The notes under the pieces were generated by a model. That model searched no databases and was not told where the DNA came from. It was given only the letters and a program-made list of their open reading frames with translations. A DNA stretch of 64,000 bases from Salinisphaera sp052044135 (lineage in GTDB: Bacteria; Pseudomonadota; Gammaproteobacteria; Nevskiales; Salinisphaeraceae), in assembly GCF_052044135.1 (NCBI RefSeq), contig NZ_JBQDYF010000002.1:124001-188000 (forward strand), given 5' to 3'. Position numbers and translations under genes: made by a program. Of this stretch, positions 1 to 14,933 are shown piece by piece. The first letter of the stretch is position 1. Each line of letters starts with the position of its first letter.

Positions 1-435
1 CCGCAGGACACGATTCTGTTGCACGATACGATTTACAGCAATGTGGTGGTCGGCGACGAGAGCCTGTCCGAGGAGGCCGCCATCGAAGCACTCAAGCGCG
101 CCGGTGCCTGGCGCTTCATCAGCGCTCTGGCCGACGGTATTCACACCAATGTCGGCGAGCACGGCGGGCGGTTGTCGGGCGGTCAGCGTCAACGCGTGGT
201 CATTGCCCGTGCGCTGGTGCATCAGCCCCGCCTGCTCATACTCGACGAGGCAACCAGCGCGCTCGATCCGGAAACCGAGGCGGCGGTGAGCGCCACGCTG
301 GCGGATTTGGGCAAGGATTACACGGTCCTGGCGGTGTCCCACCGCACGGCATTGACCGAACGTTCGAACCGGGTGTACCGCCTGGATCAGGGGACGGCGC
401 GTCTGGATACGGTGCCGGCTCGCGCCAGCGCCTGA
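1..435 (+). CDS. ABC transporter ATP-binding protein, C-terminal part (5' end outside window)
   Basis: The frame is open from base 1, so the gene starts upstream and only the last ~144 residues are visible. They form the second half of an exporter-type nucleotide-binding domain: Q-loop (PQD) at the window edge, signature LSGGQRQR, Walker B LLILDEATSALD, and an H-loop histidine (SHR). The domain ends the protein, as in half-transporters with an N-terminal membrane domain and a C-terminal ATPase. The substrate cannot be told from this part. It converges on the dciA-like gene with a 16-nt gap. Confidence 0.85.
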   Translation, partial: PQDTILLHDTIYSNVVVGDESLSEEAAIEALKRAGAWRFISALADGIHTNVGEHGGRLSGGQRQRVVIARALVHQPRLLILDEATSALDPETEAAVSATLADLGKDYTVLAVSHRTALTERSNRVYRLDQGTARLDTVPARASA

Positions 436-451
436 CAGCGCGCGGGCGGTT

Positions 452-907
452 TCAGCCCGGCGGCTCGCTGCGCCCGGCCGCCGCCAGTCGCCGCAAGGCC
501 TCGGCCAGCGCGTGGTCGTCGATATAGGCCGCGGTCTGTTTCAGGTGTCTCTGCGTTTCGGTCGACAGATAACGCGCGCGCTGTACGGGCCGGAAGGGCC
601 CGAGATTGACCGGACGCACCTTGATGCGGATTCCGTTCACCTGCAGTTGCATGCGCTGAGCGAGCGCGCGTGCGAGCTGTTGTTCCATGTAGCGAAGACG
701 CGTCGCCCAGGCGGCGCTGGCGACATGTAGCCGCAGGTGATGGCTCTCGTAGGCCGCTACTTGTATGTGCGGCGCGGCCGCTTCGGGCAGGATCTCGAGC
801 AGCGCGGCGCGAATGCGCGCCAGAAAACGTGCCCGCCCGAGAATATCGGCCACGTCCGGGGCGGCGATGTGCAGCAGGGACTGGATTGATTGCGGAGCCG
901 ACCCCAT
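452..907 (-). CDS. dciA: DUF721 (DciA-like) protein
   Basis: A 151-residue protein read from the ATG at 907; a longer frame upstream lacks family-like sequence. The core (residues ~5-115) has the DUF721 pattern of an N-terminal helix (SIQSLLH), a 'LARIRAALLEILPE' segment and a basic region with WATRLRYMEQQL. DciA loads the replicative helicase in bacteria without DnaC. Its position divergent from and next to secA, normally in an lpxC-dciA-secA neighbourhood, supports the call. lpxC is not visible here. The gene symbol rests on family and synteny, not on a diagnostic active site. Confidence 0.75.
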   Translation of the reverse strand: MGSAPQSIQSLLHIAAPDVADILGRARFLARIRAALLEILPEAAAPHIQVAAYESHHLRLHVASAAWATRLRYMEQQLARALAQRMQLQVNGIRIKVRPVNLGPFRPVQRARYLSTETQRHLKQTAAYIDDHALAEALRRLAAAGRSEPPG

Positions 908-1104
908 GTCCTGATGTTGTAATGAGCGCTGAGCGCCAATCGTAGCAGTTCGGATCGGCCGAGGCGGGCGGCGTGGCGTCGTTCCGCGGGGCACGACCGT
1001 GCGGCGAGTGCCGCGGGTGTCTTAAAGCGATGCACCGGCTGCGTTATCATCCGTCTTTTGCCGACAATCCGTCGGCCGCCGGCCGGGCCAGACCACGAGG
1101 GTTC

Positions 1105-3915
<2,811 letters not shown>

Positions 3916-3963
3916 CGCCACGCCCTGTTTTTTCGCGCCACTGTTGACCCGCGAGCGCTGACC

Positions 3964-5175
3964 ATGGCTGTGAATCTCTCCGAGCCCGGGGCGCTGGCCC
4001 CGATTACCGGCGTGCGCTGGGCGACCGCGGACGCTGCCATCAAAAAGCCGGGCGGGGACGACCTGGCGCTGCTCGTGCTCGACGAGGGCGCGACCGTGGC
4101 CGGCGTGTTCACGCGGAATGTGTTCGCGGCCGCTCCCGTGGTGCTGGCCCGTCGGCACATGGCCACCACGGCGCCGCGCGCGCTGCTGATCAACAGCGGT
4201 AACGCCAATGCCGGCACCGGGCGTCCCGGCGAGGCCGACGCGCTGGCCTGCTGCCAGCGCGTGGCGGATTCGCTGGGCGTGGCGGCCGAGCAGGTATTGC
4301 CGTTCTCGACCGGCGTGATCGGGCAGAGACTGCCGATGTCGCGCATCGAGCCGCTGATTACCGGCCTCGCCGAGGCGTCCACCGAAGATGGCTGGCGCTC
4401 AGCCGCGCGCGCGATCATGACCACGGACACCGTGCCCAAGGGGGCGAGCCGGCAGCGGGTGCTCGACGGTGGCACCGTGACCCTGACCGGTATCGCCAAG
4501 GGCTCCGGCATGATCCGGCCGGACATGGCCACCATGCTGGCGTTTGTCGCCACCGATGCGGCGGTGCCCGCGGCCGATCTTGACGCCGCCCTGCGCGAAG
4601 CCGTGGGGGTATCGTTCAACAGCATCACGGTCGACGGCGATACCTCGACCAATGACGCGGCCATGCTGTGCGCGACGGGCGCCGGGGTCGCGATCGATCG
4701 TCGCCGGCCGGGCTGGGCTGCCTTCGTCGAGGCGCTGCGCGACCTCATGACCGAACTGGCCTGTGCCATCGTGCGCGATGCCGAGGGCGCCACGCGCTTC
4801 ATCACGCTCGCAGTCGATGGCGCGAACAGCGTGGACGAAGCGCGCGCCGTGGCGTTCACGGTCGCGCATTCGCCGTTGTTCAAGACGGCCGCATTCGCCG
4901 GCGATCCCAATTGGGGCCGTATTCTGGCGGCCGTGGGGCGGGCGCCGGTCGCGGATCTGGCCATCGACGGTGTGGCGATCGCGCTGGACGACGTGGCCAT
5001 CGTGGCCGGCGGCCAGCCGCTGCCCGACTATCGCGAAGCCGATGCCGCCGAGGTGATGAGCCGGGCCGAGTTCACGGTACACATCGGGCTCGGGCGGGGC
5101 GATGCTGCGGCCACGGTGTGGACGTCGGATCTGTCGTACGACTACGTTCGCATCAACGCCGAGTATCGAAGCTGA
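3964..5175 (+). CDS. argJ: Bifunctional glutamate N-acetyltransferase / amino-acid N-acetyltransferase ArgJ
   Basis: A 403-residue ornithine acetyltransferase of arginine synthesis that recycles the acetyl group from N-acetylornithine to glutamate. The proprotein self-cleaves before a conserved threonine: the motif KGSGMIRPDMATMLAF places this nucleophile at Thr190. NSITVDGDTSTND follows, and GDPNWGRI is near the C-terminus, both family signatures. It lies 48 nt after secA. The mutT-like gene starts 1 nt after its stop codon, so the two are probably cotranscribed. The sequence does not show whether it also makes acetylglutamate from acetyl-CoA. Confidence 0.96.
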   Translation: MAVNLSEPGALAPITGVRWATADAAIKKPGGDDLALLVLDEGATVAGVFTRNVFAAAPVVLARRHMATTAPRALLINSGNANAGTGRPGEADALACCQRVADSLGVAAEQVLPFSTGVIGQRLPMSRIEPLITGLAEASTEDGWRSAARAIMTTDTVPKGASRQRVLDGGTVTLTGIAKGSGMIRPDMATMLAFVATDAAVPAADLDAALREAVGVSFNSITVDGDTSTNDAAMLCATGAGVAIDRRRPGWAAFVEALRDLMTELACAIVRDAEGATRFITLAVDGANSVDEARAVAFTVAHSPLFKTAAFAGDPNWGRILAAVGRAPVADLAIDGVAIALDDVAIVAGGQPLPDYREADAAEVMSRAEFTVHIGLGRGDAAATVWTSDLSYDYVRINAEYRS

Positions 5176-5176
5176 G

Positions 5177-6148
5177 ATGACATCCCAAGCGCGCGATGTA
5201 CTGGATATCGCGGTCGGTGTGCTGGTCGATGCGCAGGGCCGGGTCCTGATCGCACAACGCCGGCCCGATACCCCCGGTGCCGGCTACTGGGAGTTCCCCG
5301 GCGGTAAGCGCGAAGCCGGGGAGACGCTACTCGATTGCCTGGCCCGCGAGCTGGCCGAAGAGATCGGGGTGACCGATCTGCGTGGTGAGCCGCTGATTCG
5401 TTTTGCCCACGATCGCGGCCCACGCCCGGTCCGCCTGCATGTGTGGCGGCTCCATGCCTGGACCGGCGAGCCGGGCGGACGCGAGGGGCAGAGCGTGCGC
5501 TGGGTCGCGCGCGACGCGCTCGACGAGATCGAACTGCTGCCGGCGACGGATGTCATCCTGGCCGCGCTGGCGCTGCCGCGGCATTATCTGATCACGCCGC
5601 GTCTGACCGGCGCCGATCGCGATGCCTGGTTCGCCGCGCTCGACGAAGCGCTGCGGCGGGGAACGCGGCTGTTGCGCCTGCGCGATCCGGATCTGTCGGC
5701 TACGCGCTATGCGCGGCTGGCCGCCGCGGTGATTGCGCGTGCGCATCGCCACGGCGCGCTGGTGTTGCTCGATCGCGATGCGGATATGGTCAACGCGCTC
5801 GGTGCCGACGGTCTGCACTGGAGTGCGGCGCGCATCGCCGCCGCCCGGGGCCGGCCCGTGGCACGCGAGCTCTGGTTCGCGGCCTCGGCCCATGATGCCT
5901 CGGAACTCGACGCCGCGATCGCGGCGGGCGCGGATTTTGCCACCGTCTCACCGGTCGCGGTCACCACGACGCATCGCCAGGCCGAGCCGCTGGGCTGGCC
6001 CGGGTTTGAGAACCAGCGCGAGGACCGCGCCTTGCCCGTGTATGCGCTCGGCGGCCTGGAGATCGCCGATGAGGGCGATGCACTGGCACACAACGCGCAG
6101 GGCATTGCCGCCATCCGCGGGCTGTGGCCAGGAGCTGCGGACGCCTGA
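5177..6148 (+). CDS. Nudix hydrolase (MutT-like) fused to a ThiE/TenI-like domain
   Basis: A 323-residue two-domain protein. Residues ~8-130 are a Nudix domain with the full box GX5EX7REUXEEXGU (starting GGKREAGET, ending RELAEEIGV), as in 8-oxo-dGTP diphosphatase MutT. Residues ~140-320 resemble the TIM-barrel of thiamine-phosphate synthase/TenI (ITPRLTG near the start, LLRLRDPDLS, a late YALGGL). This fusion is common in Gammaproteobacteria, where the second domain is thought not to make thiamine. ATG at 5177 overlaps nothing and follows the argJ stop directly. Nucleotide-pool sanitation is the likely role. Confidence 0.9.
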   Translation: MTSQARDVLDIAVGVLVDAQGRVLIAQRRPDTPGAGYWEFPGGKREAGETLLDCLARELAEEIGVTDLRGEPLIRFAHDRGPRPVRLHVWRLHAWTGEPGGREGQSVRWVARDALDEIELLPATDVILAALALPRHYLITPRLTGADRDAWFAALDEALRRGTRLLRLRDPDLSATRYARLAAAVIARAHRHGALVLLDRDADMVNALGADGLHWSAARIAAARGRPVARELWFAASAHDASELDAAIAAGADFATVSPVAVTTTHRQAEPLGWPGFENQREDRALPVYALGGLEIADEGDALAHNAQGIAAIRGLWPGAADA

Positions 6149-6207
6149 GCGCCGCGCGACCGGCTATTTATTACGCCAGGCTCCCGCCGCCGCGCTTGCG
6201 CATGCCT

Positions 6208-6423
6208 TCAATGCGTGGGCTCGTCCTGGCCGTAACCGGCCAGTTGCAGCGATGTCGTATCGGCCGAGCCGTCCCGGCCCGGAATCCGGTTGGATTCGTC
6301 GAGCCAGTCCCCGAGATCGATGAGCTTGCAGCGACGCGAACAGAACGGCCGGTAGGTATTCTGCGGCGTCATGTCGACCGGTTCGCCGCACTGGGGGCAG
6401 GGAACGTGTTGTTTCGTAGTCAT
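6208..6423 (-). CDS. yacG: DNA gyrase inhibitor YacG (zinc protein)
   Basis: A 71-residue protein from the ATG at 6423. It has two CxxC-type zinc half-sites: CPQCGEPV near the start and FCSRRCKLIDLGDWLDE in the middle, the hallmark of YacG, which binds GyrB and inhibits gyrase in E. coli. It sits downstream of zapD in the usual coaE-zapD-yacG order, on the minus strand. It converges with the Nudix gene. Confidence 0.93.
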   Translation of the reverse strand: MTTKQHVPCPQCGEPVDMTPQNTYRPFCSRRCKLIDLGDWLDESNRIPGRDGSADTTSLQLAGYGQDEPTH

Positions 6424-6596
6424 GACGGAAAGCGTAGCGAACAAAACCCGGCCATGGGAACCCGGCGTTGCCCGTGACCGCCCGGGGCAGGCACGCGCGC
6501 CCGGCAAGGCGTGTCGAGCGCCGCGTCAGCGCGCCATTGGCAACGCGGCGCGGCTGCAACGGGCGCGGGGCGACACGGCGCGTGCATATGCAGCCC

Positions 6597-7367
6597 CTAA
6601 AACCGACAGCAGGCCATGCGGAAGGCGACGCTGTGCTCGGTCTGTCGCAAGTGCAGCTGGCTGTCCTGGTAGCGCATGAAACGCACGGTGGCCCGGTGCC
6701 GTCCGCCGCTGATCTCGGGAAATACGCCCGGGTCGTCCAGTAATACGCGGATCATCTGCGTGCCGGTGGCGGTGTTGTGCACGAGTACGCCGCCCTCGGC
6801 GACCTCGGCGGTCGGCTCGGCGCTGTCGCGCAACAGTCGCAAGAGCAATTGCACGCCACGCTCGACCGGTTCCACGCGCTGGGACCAGCGCGCAATATCG
6901 TCATCGATGGCCTCGTCGTCCTGGGCCAGCCAGTGATGATAGGCCGGTAGATCGAAGCTACAGGTGCCGCCCGGGATGGCATGGCGGTTGTTGAGGCTGT
7001 TGAGCAATTCGTTGTCGCGCAGTTGATAGGAGGCGAACTGCGGCGGAATCTGCGCCATCTCGCGCGCGATCGTGTCCAATTTCGTCAGAATGCCGGTGAG
7101 CGCGCTCTGGTCGATGTCCTCTCGCTCGCTCAGCTGGGACAGGTTCGTGCGGCGCAGTTCGAGTTCCTTGCTCACCTGGCCGCGGATATCGTGACGCGAC
7201 ATGACGTTCAGGATATCGAGCAGTGCATCCAGCGTGGCACGGCGGCCCCAGGCGCTCGCGTCGGCGCGATGGTGGCGCAGGCGGGCGGTCAGGTGCTCGA
7301 TGCGCAGGAAGGTGCGTATCCGTTCATTGAGCGGTTGTTCGTAACAGAGCACGCCGTCATCGGTCAC
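6597..7367 (-). CDS. zapD: Cell division protein ZapD
   Basis: A 256-residue cytoplasmic FtsZ-bundling protein (formerly YacF, DUF1342). The GTG at 7367 is chosen because a strong GGGAGG lies 5 nt upstream and the product then begins VTDDGVLCYEQPLNERIRT, matching the family N-terminus. The frame continues upstream without family similarity. The length agrees with E. coli ZapD (247 aa). It lies between coaE and yacG, all on the minus strand. About 170 nt separate it from yacG. Confidence 0.93.
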   Translation of the reverse strand: MTDDGVLCYEQPLNERIRTFLRIEHLTARLRHHRADASAWGRRATLDALLDILNVMSRHDIRGQVSKELELRRTNLSQLSEREDIDQSALTGILTKLDTIAREMAQIPPQFASYQLRDNELLNSLNNRHAIPGGTCSFDLPAYHHWLAQDDEAIDDDIARWSQRVEPVERGVQLLLRLLRDSAEPTAEVAEGGVLVHNTATGTQMIRVLLDDPGVFPEISGGRHRATVRFMRYQDSQLHLRQTEHSVAFRMACCRF

Positions 7368-7464
7368 GCGGGCCTCCCGTGTCCAAATGTCGACGACAAG
7401 TCTATGCCGCCGGGGCCGCCACGCAAAGCCGCGACCAGGACCGCGCCGGTGACAGCAGGCCTGC

Positions 7465-8106
7465 CTACCCCGGCAGGTGCAGCGGCGGCAGGTCGGTGAT
7501 CTCGCCGCGGGCCAGGCGCTGGTAGCCGGCATGCAGGGCGGCGGCAAGGTCGGCGATGTCCTTGCGCGGCCCGGTGTTGATGAGCACGTCGTCGGCGTAT
7601 TCCAGCCGCTCGGTACGCGATTCCTGCGCCGCGATCATCTTGCGCGCCAGGCTGTCGTCGATTTCGTCGCGCCCCTTCAGGCGTTCCAGTTGCACCGGCT
7701 CCGGGGCATCGATGACGAGCACGCGGTCGACCAGGTCCAGCATGCGCGATTTGACCAGCAGGGGCACCACGAGGATGCAATAACCGGAATCCACGGCATC
7801 GCTCTGGCGCGTCAGTTCGCTGCGAATGCGCGGATGGGTGATGGCTTCGAGATCGCTGCGGGCGTCGTCGTCGTCGAACACGATGCGGCGCAGGGCATGC
7901 CGCTTGAGCCGGCCCGCCTCGTCCACGATATCCGCGCCGAATCGCGACACAATCTCTGCCAGCGCGGGTTGCCCGGGCGCCACGATTTCGCGGGCGACGG
8001 TATCGGCGTCGATGATGGTCACGCCGAGGCGTTCGAAGGCCGATGCCACCACGGATTTGCCGCTGGCAATGCCGCCGGTCAGGCCGACACGAAGTTTACG
8101 ACTCAT
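7465..8106 (-). CDS. coaE: Dephospho-CoA kinase
   Basis: A 213-residue P-loop kinase for the last step of coenzyme A synthesis, phosphorylating the 3'-hydroxyl of dephospho-CoA. The Walker A GLTGGIASGKS is at residues 8-18, followed by DADTVAREI. VVPLLVKS and RDEIDDSLARKMIAAQ match the lid region. It is the third gene after pilC-pilD in the standard pilBCD-coaE cluster, 94 nt beyond pilD. Confidence 0.96.
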   Translation of the reverse strand: MSRKLRVGLTGGIASGKSVVASAFERLGVTIIDADTVAREIVAPGQPALAEIVSRFGADIVDEAGRLKRHALRRIVFDDDDARSDLEAITHPRIRSELTRQSDAVDSGYCILVVPLLVKSRMLDLVDRVLVIDAPEPVQLERLKGRDEIDDSLARKMIAAQESRTERLEYADDVLINTGPRKDIADLAAALHAGYQRLARGEITDLPPLHLPG

Positions 8107-8200
8107 ACCCGGTCTCCACGAGCGGTTCGAACGAAGTTGCGGCCGGCGGCCGTTTTGTCATCAATCTGTCGCCGATGACCGTTAGCGTCGAACACAGGCA

Positions 8201-9076
8201 CTAGCGCAATCCCGAAAACGTCAAATAGGCGTGCAGGATTGTATCGCCTGCGACCAGTGCCAGCCAGCCGCCGAATGCGAGCCACGGGCCGAACGGCATG
8301 GCGGCGCCCCGCGGCAGCCGTCCCGAGGCGATCAGCGCGCCGCCGACCAGCGCGCCGCCCAGCGACGCGGCCAGCAGGGCGAGCGGCAGTTGCGCCCAGC
8401 CCAGCCATGCGCCGAGCGCGGCCGCGAGTTTGAAGTCGCCGTGGCCCATGCCGATCTTGCCCGTGGCCAGCCGGAACCCCTGGAACACCGCCCACAGCAC
8501 CCCGTAGCCGGCTGCCGCGCCGACGATGGCATCGGTCGGCCCGGGTGCGGTTGGCGCCAGCTGCACCACGCTGACCAGCAGGCCCGCCCAGAGCAGCGGC
8601 AGGGTGATCGCATCCGGCAGCAGCTGGGTGCGGAAATCGATCGCGGCCAGGGTCAGCAGTGTCCAGGACACGGCGACCATGCAGCCGCCCCAGGCGGTCG
8701 CGCCGAAGCGCGCGACCGCGAGCACGGCCAGCAGCGCCGCGGCCGTCTCGATGGCCGGATACTGCAACGAAATCCGCGCGCCACAGGCCGCACAACGCCC
8801 GCGCAGCATGAGATAGCTGACGACAGGCAGGTTGTGCGCGGCCCGAATCGACGTTTGGCAGCGCGGGCAATGCGAGCGCGGCACCGCCAGGTCGAAGCGC
8901 GCCGCCTGCGGTTCGGGTCCGGGCTGTTCGAGGATGTCCGCGGCGTCGCGGCGCCAGCGTGCTTCCATCATGGCCGGCAGGCGCCGAATCACCACGTTGA
9001 GGAAGCTGCCGACGACCAGACCGATAACGGCGACCGCGATATAGACGAACGCGGGCGGCAAGCCGGCCAGGCCCAT
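8201..9076 (-). CDS. pilD: Type IV prepilin peptidase / N-methyltransferase PilD
   Basis: A 291-residue inner-membrane aspartic protease that cleaves and N-methylates type IV prepilins and type II pseudopilins. The cytoplasmic N-terminal domain has the four-cysteine zinc site (CPRC and CAAC). The catalytic aspartates are in AIDFRTQLLPD and GHGDFKL, the GxGD motif. About seven hydrophobic segments follow. The ATG at 9076 shares one base with the pilC stop (TGATG), so the two genes are translationally coupled. Confidence 0.96.
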   Translation of the reverse strand: MGLAGLPPAFVYIAVAVIGLVVGSFLNVVIRRLPAMMEARWRRDAADILEQPGPEPQAARFDLAVPRSHCPRCQTSIRAAHNLPVVSYLMLRGRCAACGARISLQYPAIETAAALLAVLAVARFGATAWGGCMVAVSWTLLTLAAIDFRTQLLPDAITLPLLWAGLLVSVVQLAPTAPGPTDAIVGAAAGYGVLWAVFQGFRLATGKIGMGHGDFKLAAALGAWLGWAQLPLALLAASLGGALVGGALIASGRLPRGAAMPFGPWLAFGGWLALVAGDTILHAYLTFSGLR

Positions 9077-10302
9077 CAGACCACCGACCCGAGCTTGAAG
9101 ATGGGCAGATACATGGCAATCACGAGCCCGCCCACCAGCACGCCGATGACCGCCATGATCATCGGCTCGAGCAGGGACGACAGACCGTCCACCTGGGCAT
9201 CCACCTCCGACTCGTAGAAATCGGCGACGCGGCCGCACATGGCATCCAGGGCGCCGGCCTCTTCGCCGATCTTGATCATCTGATGCGCCATGCTCGGGAA
9301 CCGGCCAGTGTTCGCCATGGCGAGCTCCAGGCGCTGGCCGGATTCCACCTGCCCGCGCATCTGGTGGATCGCTTCCTCGAAGGCCACGTTGCCCGCGGCA
9401 CGGGCGACCGAATCCAGTGCCTCCACCAGCGGTACGCCCGCCGCGAACATCGTGGCCAGTGTGCGCGAAAAGCGGGCGACGGCGGCGTTGTCGACGATCG
9501 GACCGACCACGGGCGCACGCAGCAGCACGCGATCGAGTGCGCGCCGGAATCGTCGCGATCGCCGGCGCGCGGTCACGAAACCGTAGCCGGCGCCGAACAC
9601 GACGGCGAGAATCAGCCACCACCAATGCTGCACGGTTTCCGACAACCCGATCACCATCAGCGTAAACGCCGGCAGGTCCGCGCCGAAGCCGCGAAACAGC
9701 GACTGGAACTGCGGTACCACGAAATACAGCAGAATGCCCATGACGATAATGGCTACGATGATCACCGCCGTCGGATAGAACAGGGCCTTGCGTACCTTGG
9801 TCTTGATCGCCTCGGTCTTTTCCTTGTAGGTGGCGATCTTGTCGAGCAGATCCTCGAGCGTGCCGGAGCGCTCGCCGGCCGCGACCAGGTTCACGAACAG
9901 CTCGTCGAAGTAACGCGGATGACGGGATAGCGCCTCGGCCAGCGGCAGCCCCGATTCGATGTCCTCGCCGATGGCGTTGACGAGCTCGGCCAGGCTCGGA
10001 TTCGAGGCGCCCTTGGCCACGATGTCCAGCGACTGCACCAACGGCACCCCGGCGCCCAGCATGGTGGCGAGCTGGCGCGAGAGAATCGCGATATCGCCGG
10101 CCTTGATCTTCTTCTTGCGCTTGCCGCCGATGCCGAACAGTTTCGTCTGCTTGCGTACGCGCAGCGGGTTGATGTTCTGGCGGCGCAGGGTGGCGCGCAC
10201 CATGGCCTCGTTCGGGCCCTCGGTCTGGCCCTTGACCCGGGTGCCGTTGCGGTCGGTGCCGATCCAGAAGAACGTATGGTTTTCGGTGCGTGTTTCTGCC
10301 AT
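9076..10302 (-). CDS. pilC: Type IV pilus inner-membrane platform protein PilC
   Basis: A 408-residue T2SF/GspF-family platform protein of the type IV pilus machine. Two homologous cytoplasmic helical domains (residues ~75-195 and ~280-395) each carry the family pattern (LATMLGAGVPLVQSLD and LATMFAAGVPLVEALD), separated and followed by membrane helices. It starts 30 nt after pilR. The assembly ATPase gene pilB, which normally precedes pilC, is absent here. Confidence 0.96.
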   Translation of the reverse strand: MAETRTENHTFFWIGTDRNGTRVKGQTEGPNEAMVRATLRRQNINPLRVRKQTKLFGIGGKRKKKIKAGDIAILSRQLATMLGAGVPLVQSLDIVAKGASNPSLAELVNAIGEDIESGLPLAEALSRHPRYFDELFVNLVAAGERSGTLEDLLDKIATYKEKTEAIKTKVRKALFYPTAVIIVAIIVMGILLYFVVPQFQSLFRGFGADLPAFTLMVIGLSETVQHWWWLILAVVFGAGYGFVTARRRSRRFRRALDRVLLRAPVVGPIVDNAAVARFSRTLATMFAAGVPLVEALDSVARAAGNVAFEEAIHQMRGQVESGQRLELAMANTGRFPSMAHQMIKIGEEAGALDAMCGRVADFYESEVDAQVDGLSSLLEPMIMAVIGVLVGGLVIAMYLPIFKLGSVV

Positions 10303-10332
10303 GAGGCCTCTTCGCCGCCGGGTATGGCCCGG

Positions 10333-11708
<1,376 letters not shown>

Positions 11709-11712
<4 letters not shown>

Positions 11713-13310
11713 GAATTCGGGTCCTCGTCAATCGTGCGCGGCAACAATATACGAAAGCAGGCCCCGCGCGCGTGGTTCATTGGGATGAGACGGGCGCCGT
11801 TGGCCTCGCAGAGTTCACGCGCGATGTGCAACCCGAGGCCGGTGCCGTCGGCCGCGGTGGTGAAGAACGGTTCGAGGATGCGATCCAGCAGATCGGGGGC
11901 GATACCGGGCCCGTCATCGACGATATCCAGCACCAGGTTGCGGTTGGCATCGATATGCGCGTGAAGCTCGATCCGGGGCGCGCGATCACGCCGCGCATGC
12001 CGGTTGCTGTTGTCCCACAGACTGAACAGGACCTGGCGCAACTGACTCGGATCGAAACGTATGCGGTGGAATGGCCAGTCGCCCAGTTGCGAAAACTGCG
12101 GCGGGTCGTCGCGGGTCTCGCGATAATCGGCGACCATCTCGGGCACCCAGGCGGCCAGTTCCAGGATGCGCGGCTGTTGCGCGGAGCGCCGGGCCAGACC
12201 CAGCACGTCCGAGATGATGCGGTCGATGCGCTGACAATGGCGATGGATCATGGCCAGCAGCCGGCGGTCGTCCGCGCCCAGTCTCGGTGATTCGGCCAGC
12301 AGCTGCTCGGCGTGACTGATTGCGCCGAGGGGATTGCGGATCTCGTGGGCGATGCTCGCGGTCAGCCGTCCGAGCGACATCAGCTTCATCTGCTGTGCCT
12401 GCTCGCTGGCGCGCCGCGCATCGTCGAGAAAGATCAGGGTCGGCGTCTCGTCGCCCCCCAGCGCCGAGAACTGCGGCTGCAACGGACGCCCGGCCACCTC
12501 GATCAGCGGCGGGACGGCATGCCGACTGCGCCAGGTGGCGAGTGTTTGGGTCAAGGTCGGCGGCAGGTCGGTAAGCGTTGCCGGGGGCGATTCGGCGTCG
12601 GAGTAGTCGAGCAGTTCCAACGCGGCGTGGTTGAGAATCTGAATCCGGTCGTCGGCGTCGACGACGATGGCGCCGGTCTGCATGCGATCGATGATGCGCC
12701 GGTTCAATTCGGCCATGTCGCGCGCCTGGCTGGCATGGCTGGCCGCCGATGCATCGCTGACCCGGATGCGGCGGGCCAGGCCGTAGGCCATGAAGGCGGT
12801 GGCGAAGTACAACGCCCCGAGAATGCCGGCTTGAACGAAATCGGTAGGGGCGTCGGCGAGCTGCCAGTGCCGCAGAATCTCCTGGCCGATCAAGCCCAGC
12901 GCCGCGAGCGCGGCCAGCAGTCCGGACAGGCGCGACGGCAGCAGAATGCCGGCGGCGGCCAACGGTGCCAGCAGCAGCATCGCCAGCCCGCCCGAGGCGC
13001 CGTTGCCGCTGAAGCTCGCCAGCACGATCATCACCACATCCACCAGGATCTGGACGAACAGGTGCACCGCCAGCCGGGGCCAGTGCACCAGCGCGGCCCC
13101 GGCCAGACATACCGCCAGTGCCAGATAGGTCAGGCAGACGGCGCGGAACAGGCTGGGAAAATCGGGCGCGAACAGGCCGTGGCCATTGCCGGCGCTGAGG
13201 GTGGCGACCAGCCCGAAGGCGATCGCGCTGCGATAGAACGACAAGGTGACCGCGGACCGCCAGGTCGTGCCCGTATGCACGACGTGCGCGCGCCGAGCGT
13301 CCCGATTCAT
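11709..13310 (-). CDS. pilS: Sensor histidine kinase PilS
   Basis: A 533-residue membrane kinase. About six transmembrane segments fill residues ~25-190, then a PAS-like region, a DHp domain with the phospho-acceptor in SIAHEIRNPLGAISHAEQLL, and an ATPase domain (DDGPGIAPDLL, GTGLGLHI). The ATG at 13310 overlaps the stop of the preceding small gene by 4 nt. PilS partners PilR and in Pseudomonas senses pilin levels in the membrane. Confidence 0.93.
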
Positions 13311-13522
13311 GCGCTTTCGTCGTGGCTCTGGCAGCAATAGCCCCGGCTATCGTGACGAGCCAGGCGCCGATCGAGGTAAGCGCCGCAAACATGGCAACGC
13401 ACGGTCGGCGTGAACGCGGCGCGCTTGTCGGCCTTATCATCCACCGGACGGCGCGGCAGCGCGCGACGCAGCACGAGCCAGACGGCGCCGATGGCGCATA
13501 GAATCAGAATCAGGCGGGCCAT
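13307..13522 (-). CDS. PP0621-family small membrane protein with putative zinc ribbon
   Basis: A 71-residue protein: one N-terminal membrane helix (residues ~2-18, LILILCAIGAVWLVL), a basic linker, then CHVCGAYL and a later GYCCQSHDE that could bind a metal. Such a gene often precedes pilS in Pseudomonas and relatives. It is translationally coupled to pilS through an ATGA overlap, suggesting a role linked to the PilSR system. That role is inferred from context only. Confidence 0.8.
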   Translation of the reverse strand: MARLILILCAIGAVWLVLRRALPRRPVDDKADKRAAFTPTVRCHVCGAYLDRRLARHDSRGYCCQSHDESA

Positions 13523-13638
13523 GACCTTGGCGTTGTTGTCGTCCCCACCCGTGCAGCATACCCAAGCCGTGCGCCGGTCACGAGCAATTCATGGCCGGGG
13601 TGAACGGCGATGAACCCGCGCCGTATGTCGGGGCCAAG

Positions 13639-13667
13639 TTGTGATCGGTGCCGCAAGACGCGACAAT
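13639..13667 (+). promoter_or_regulatory. Possible sigma-70 promoter for sucCD
   Basis: TTGTGA at 13639-13644 and GACAAT at 13662-13667 are 17 nt apart, each matching the consensus at four of six positions, ~50 nt upstream of the sucC start. By-eye assignment only. Confidence 0.35.
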
Positions 13668-13717
13668 GCGCGCCGCTTTCTTACGTTTTTCAGTTTGTTT
13701 GCAATCGAGGCGATCCC

Positions 13718-14881
<1,164 letters not shown>

Positions 14882-14933
14882 GCCCCGGCCCGTCATCGAT
14901 CGTCCCAGGATTTACCGAGCAGGATTTTAAGAC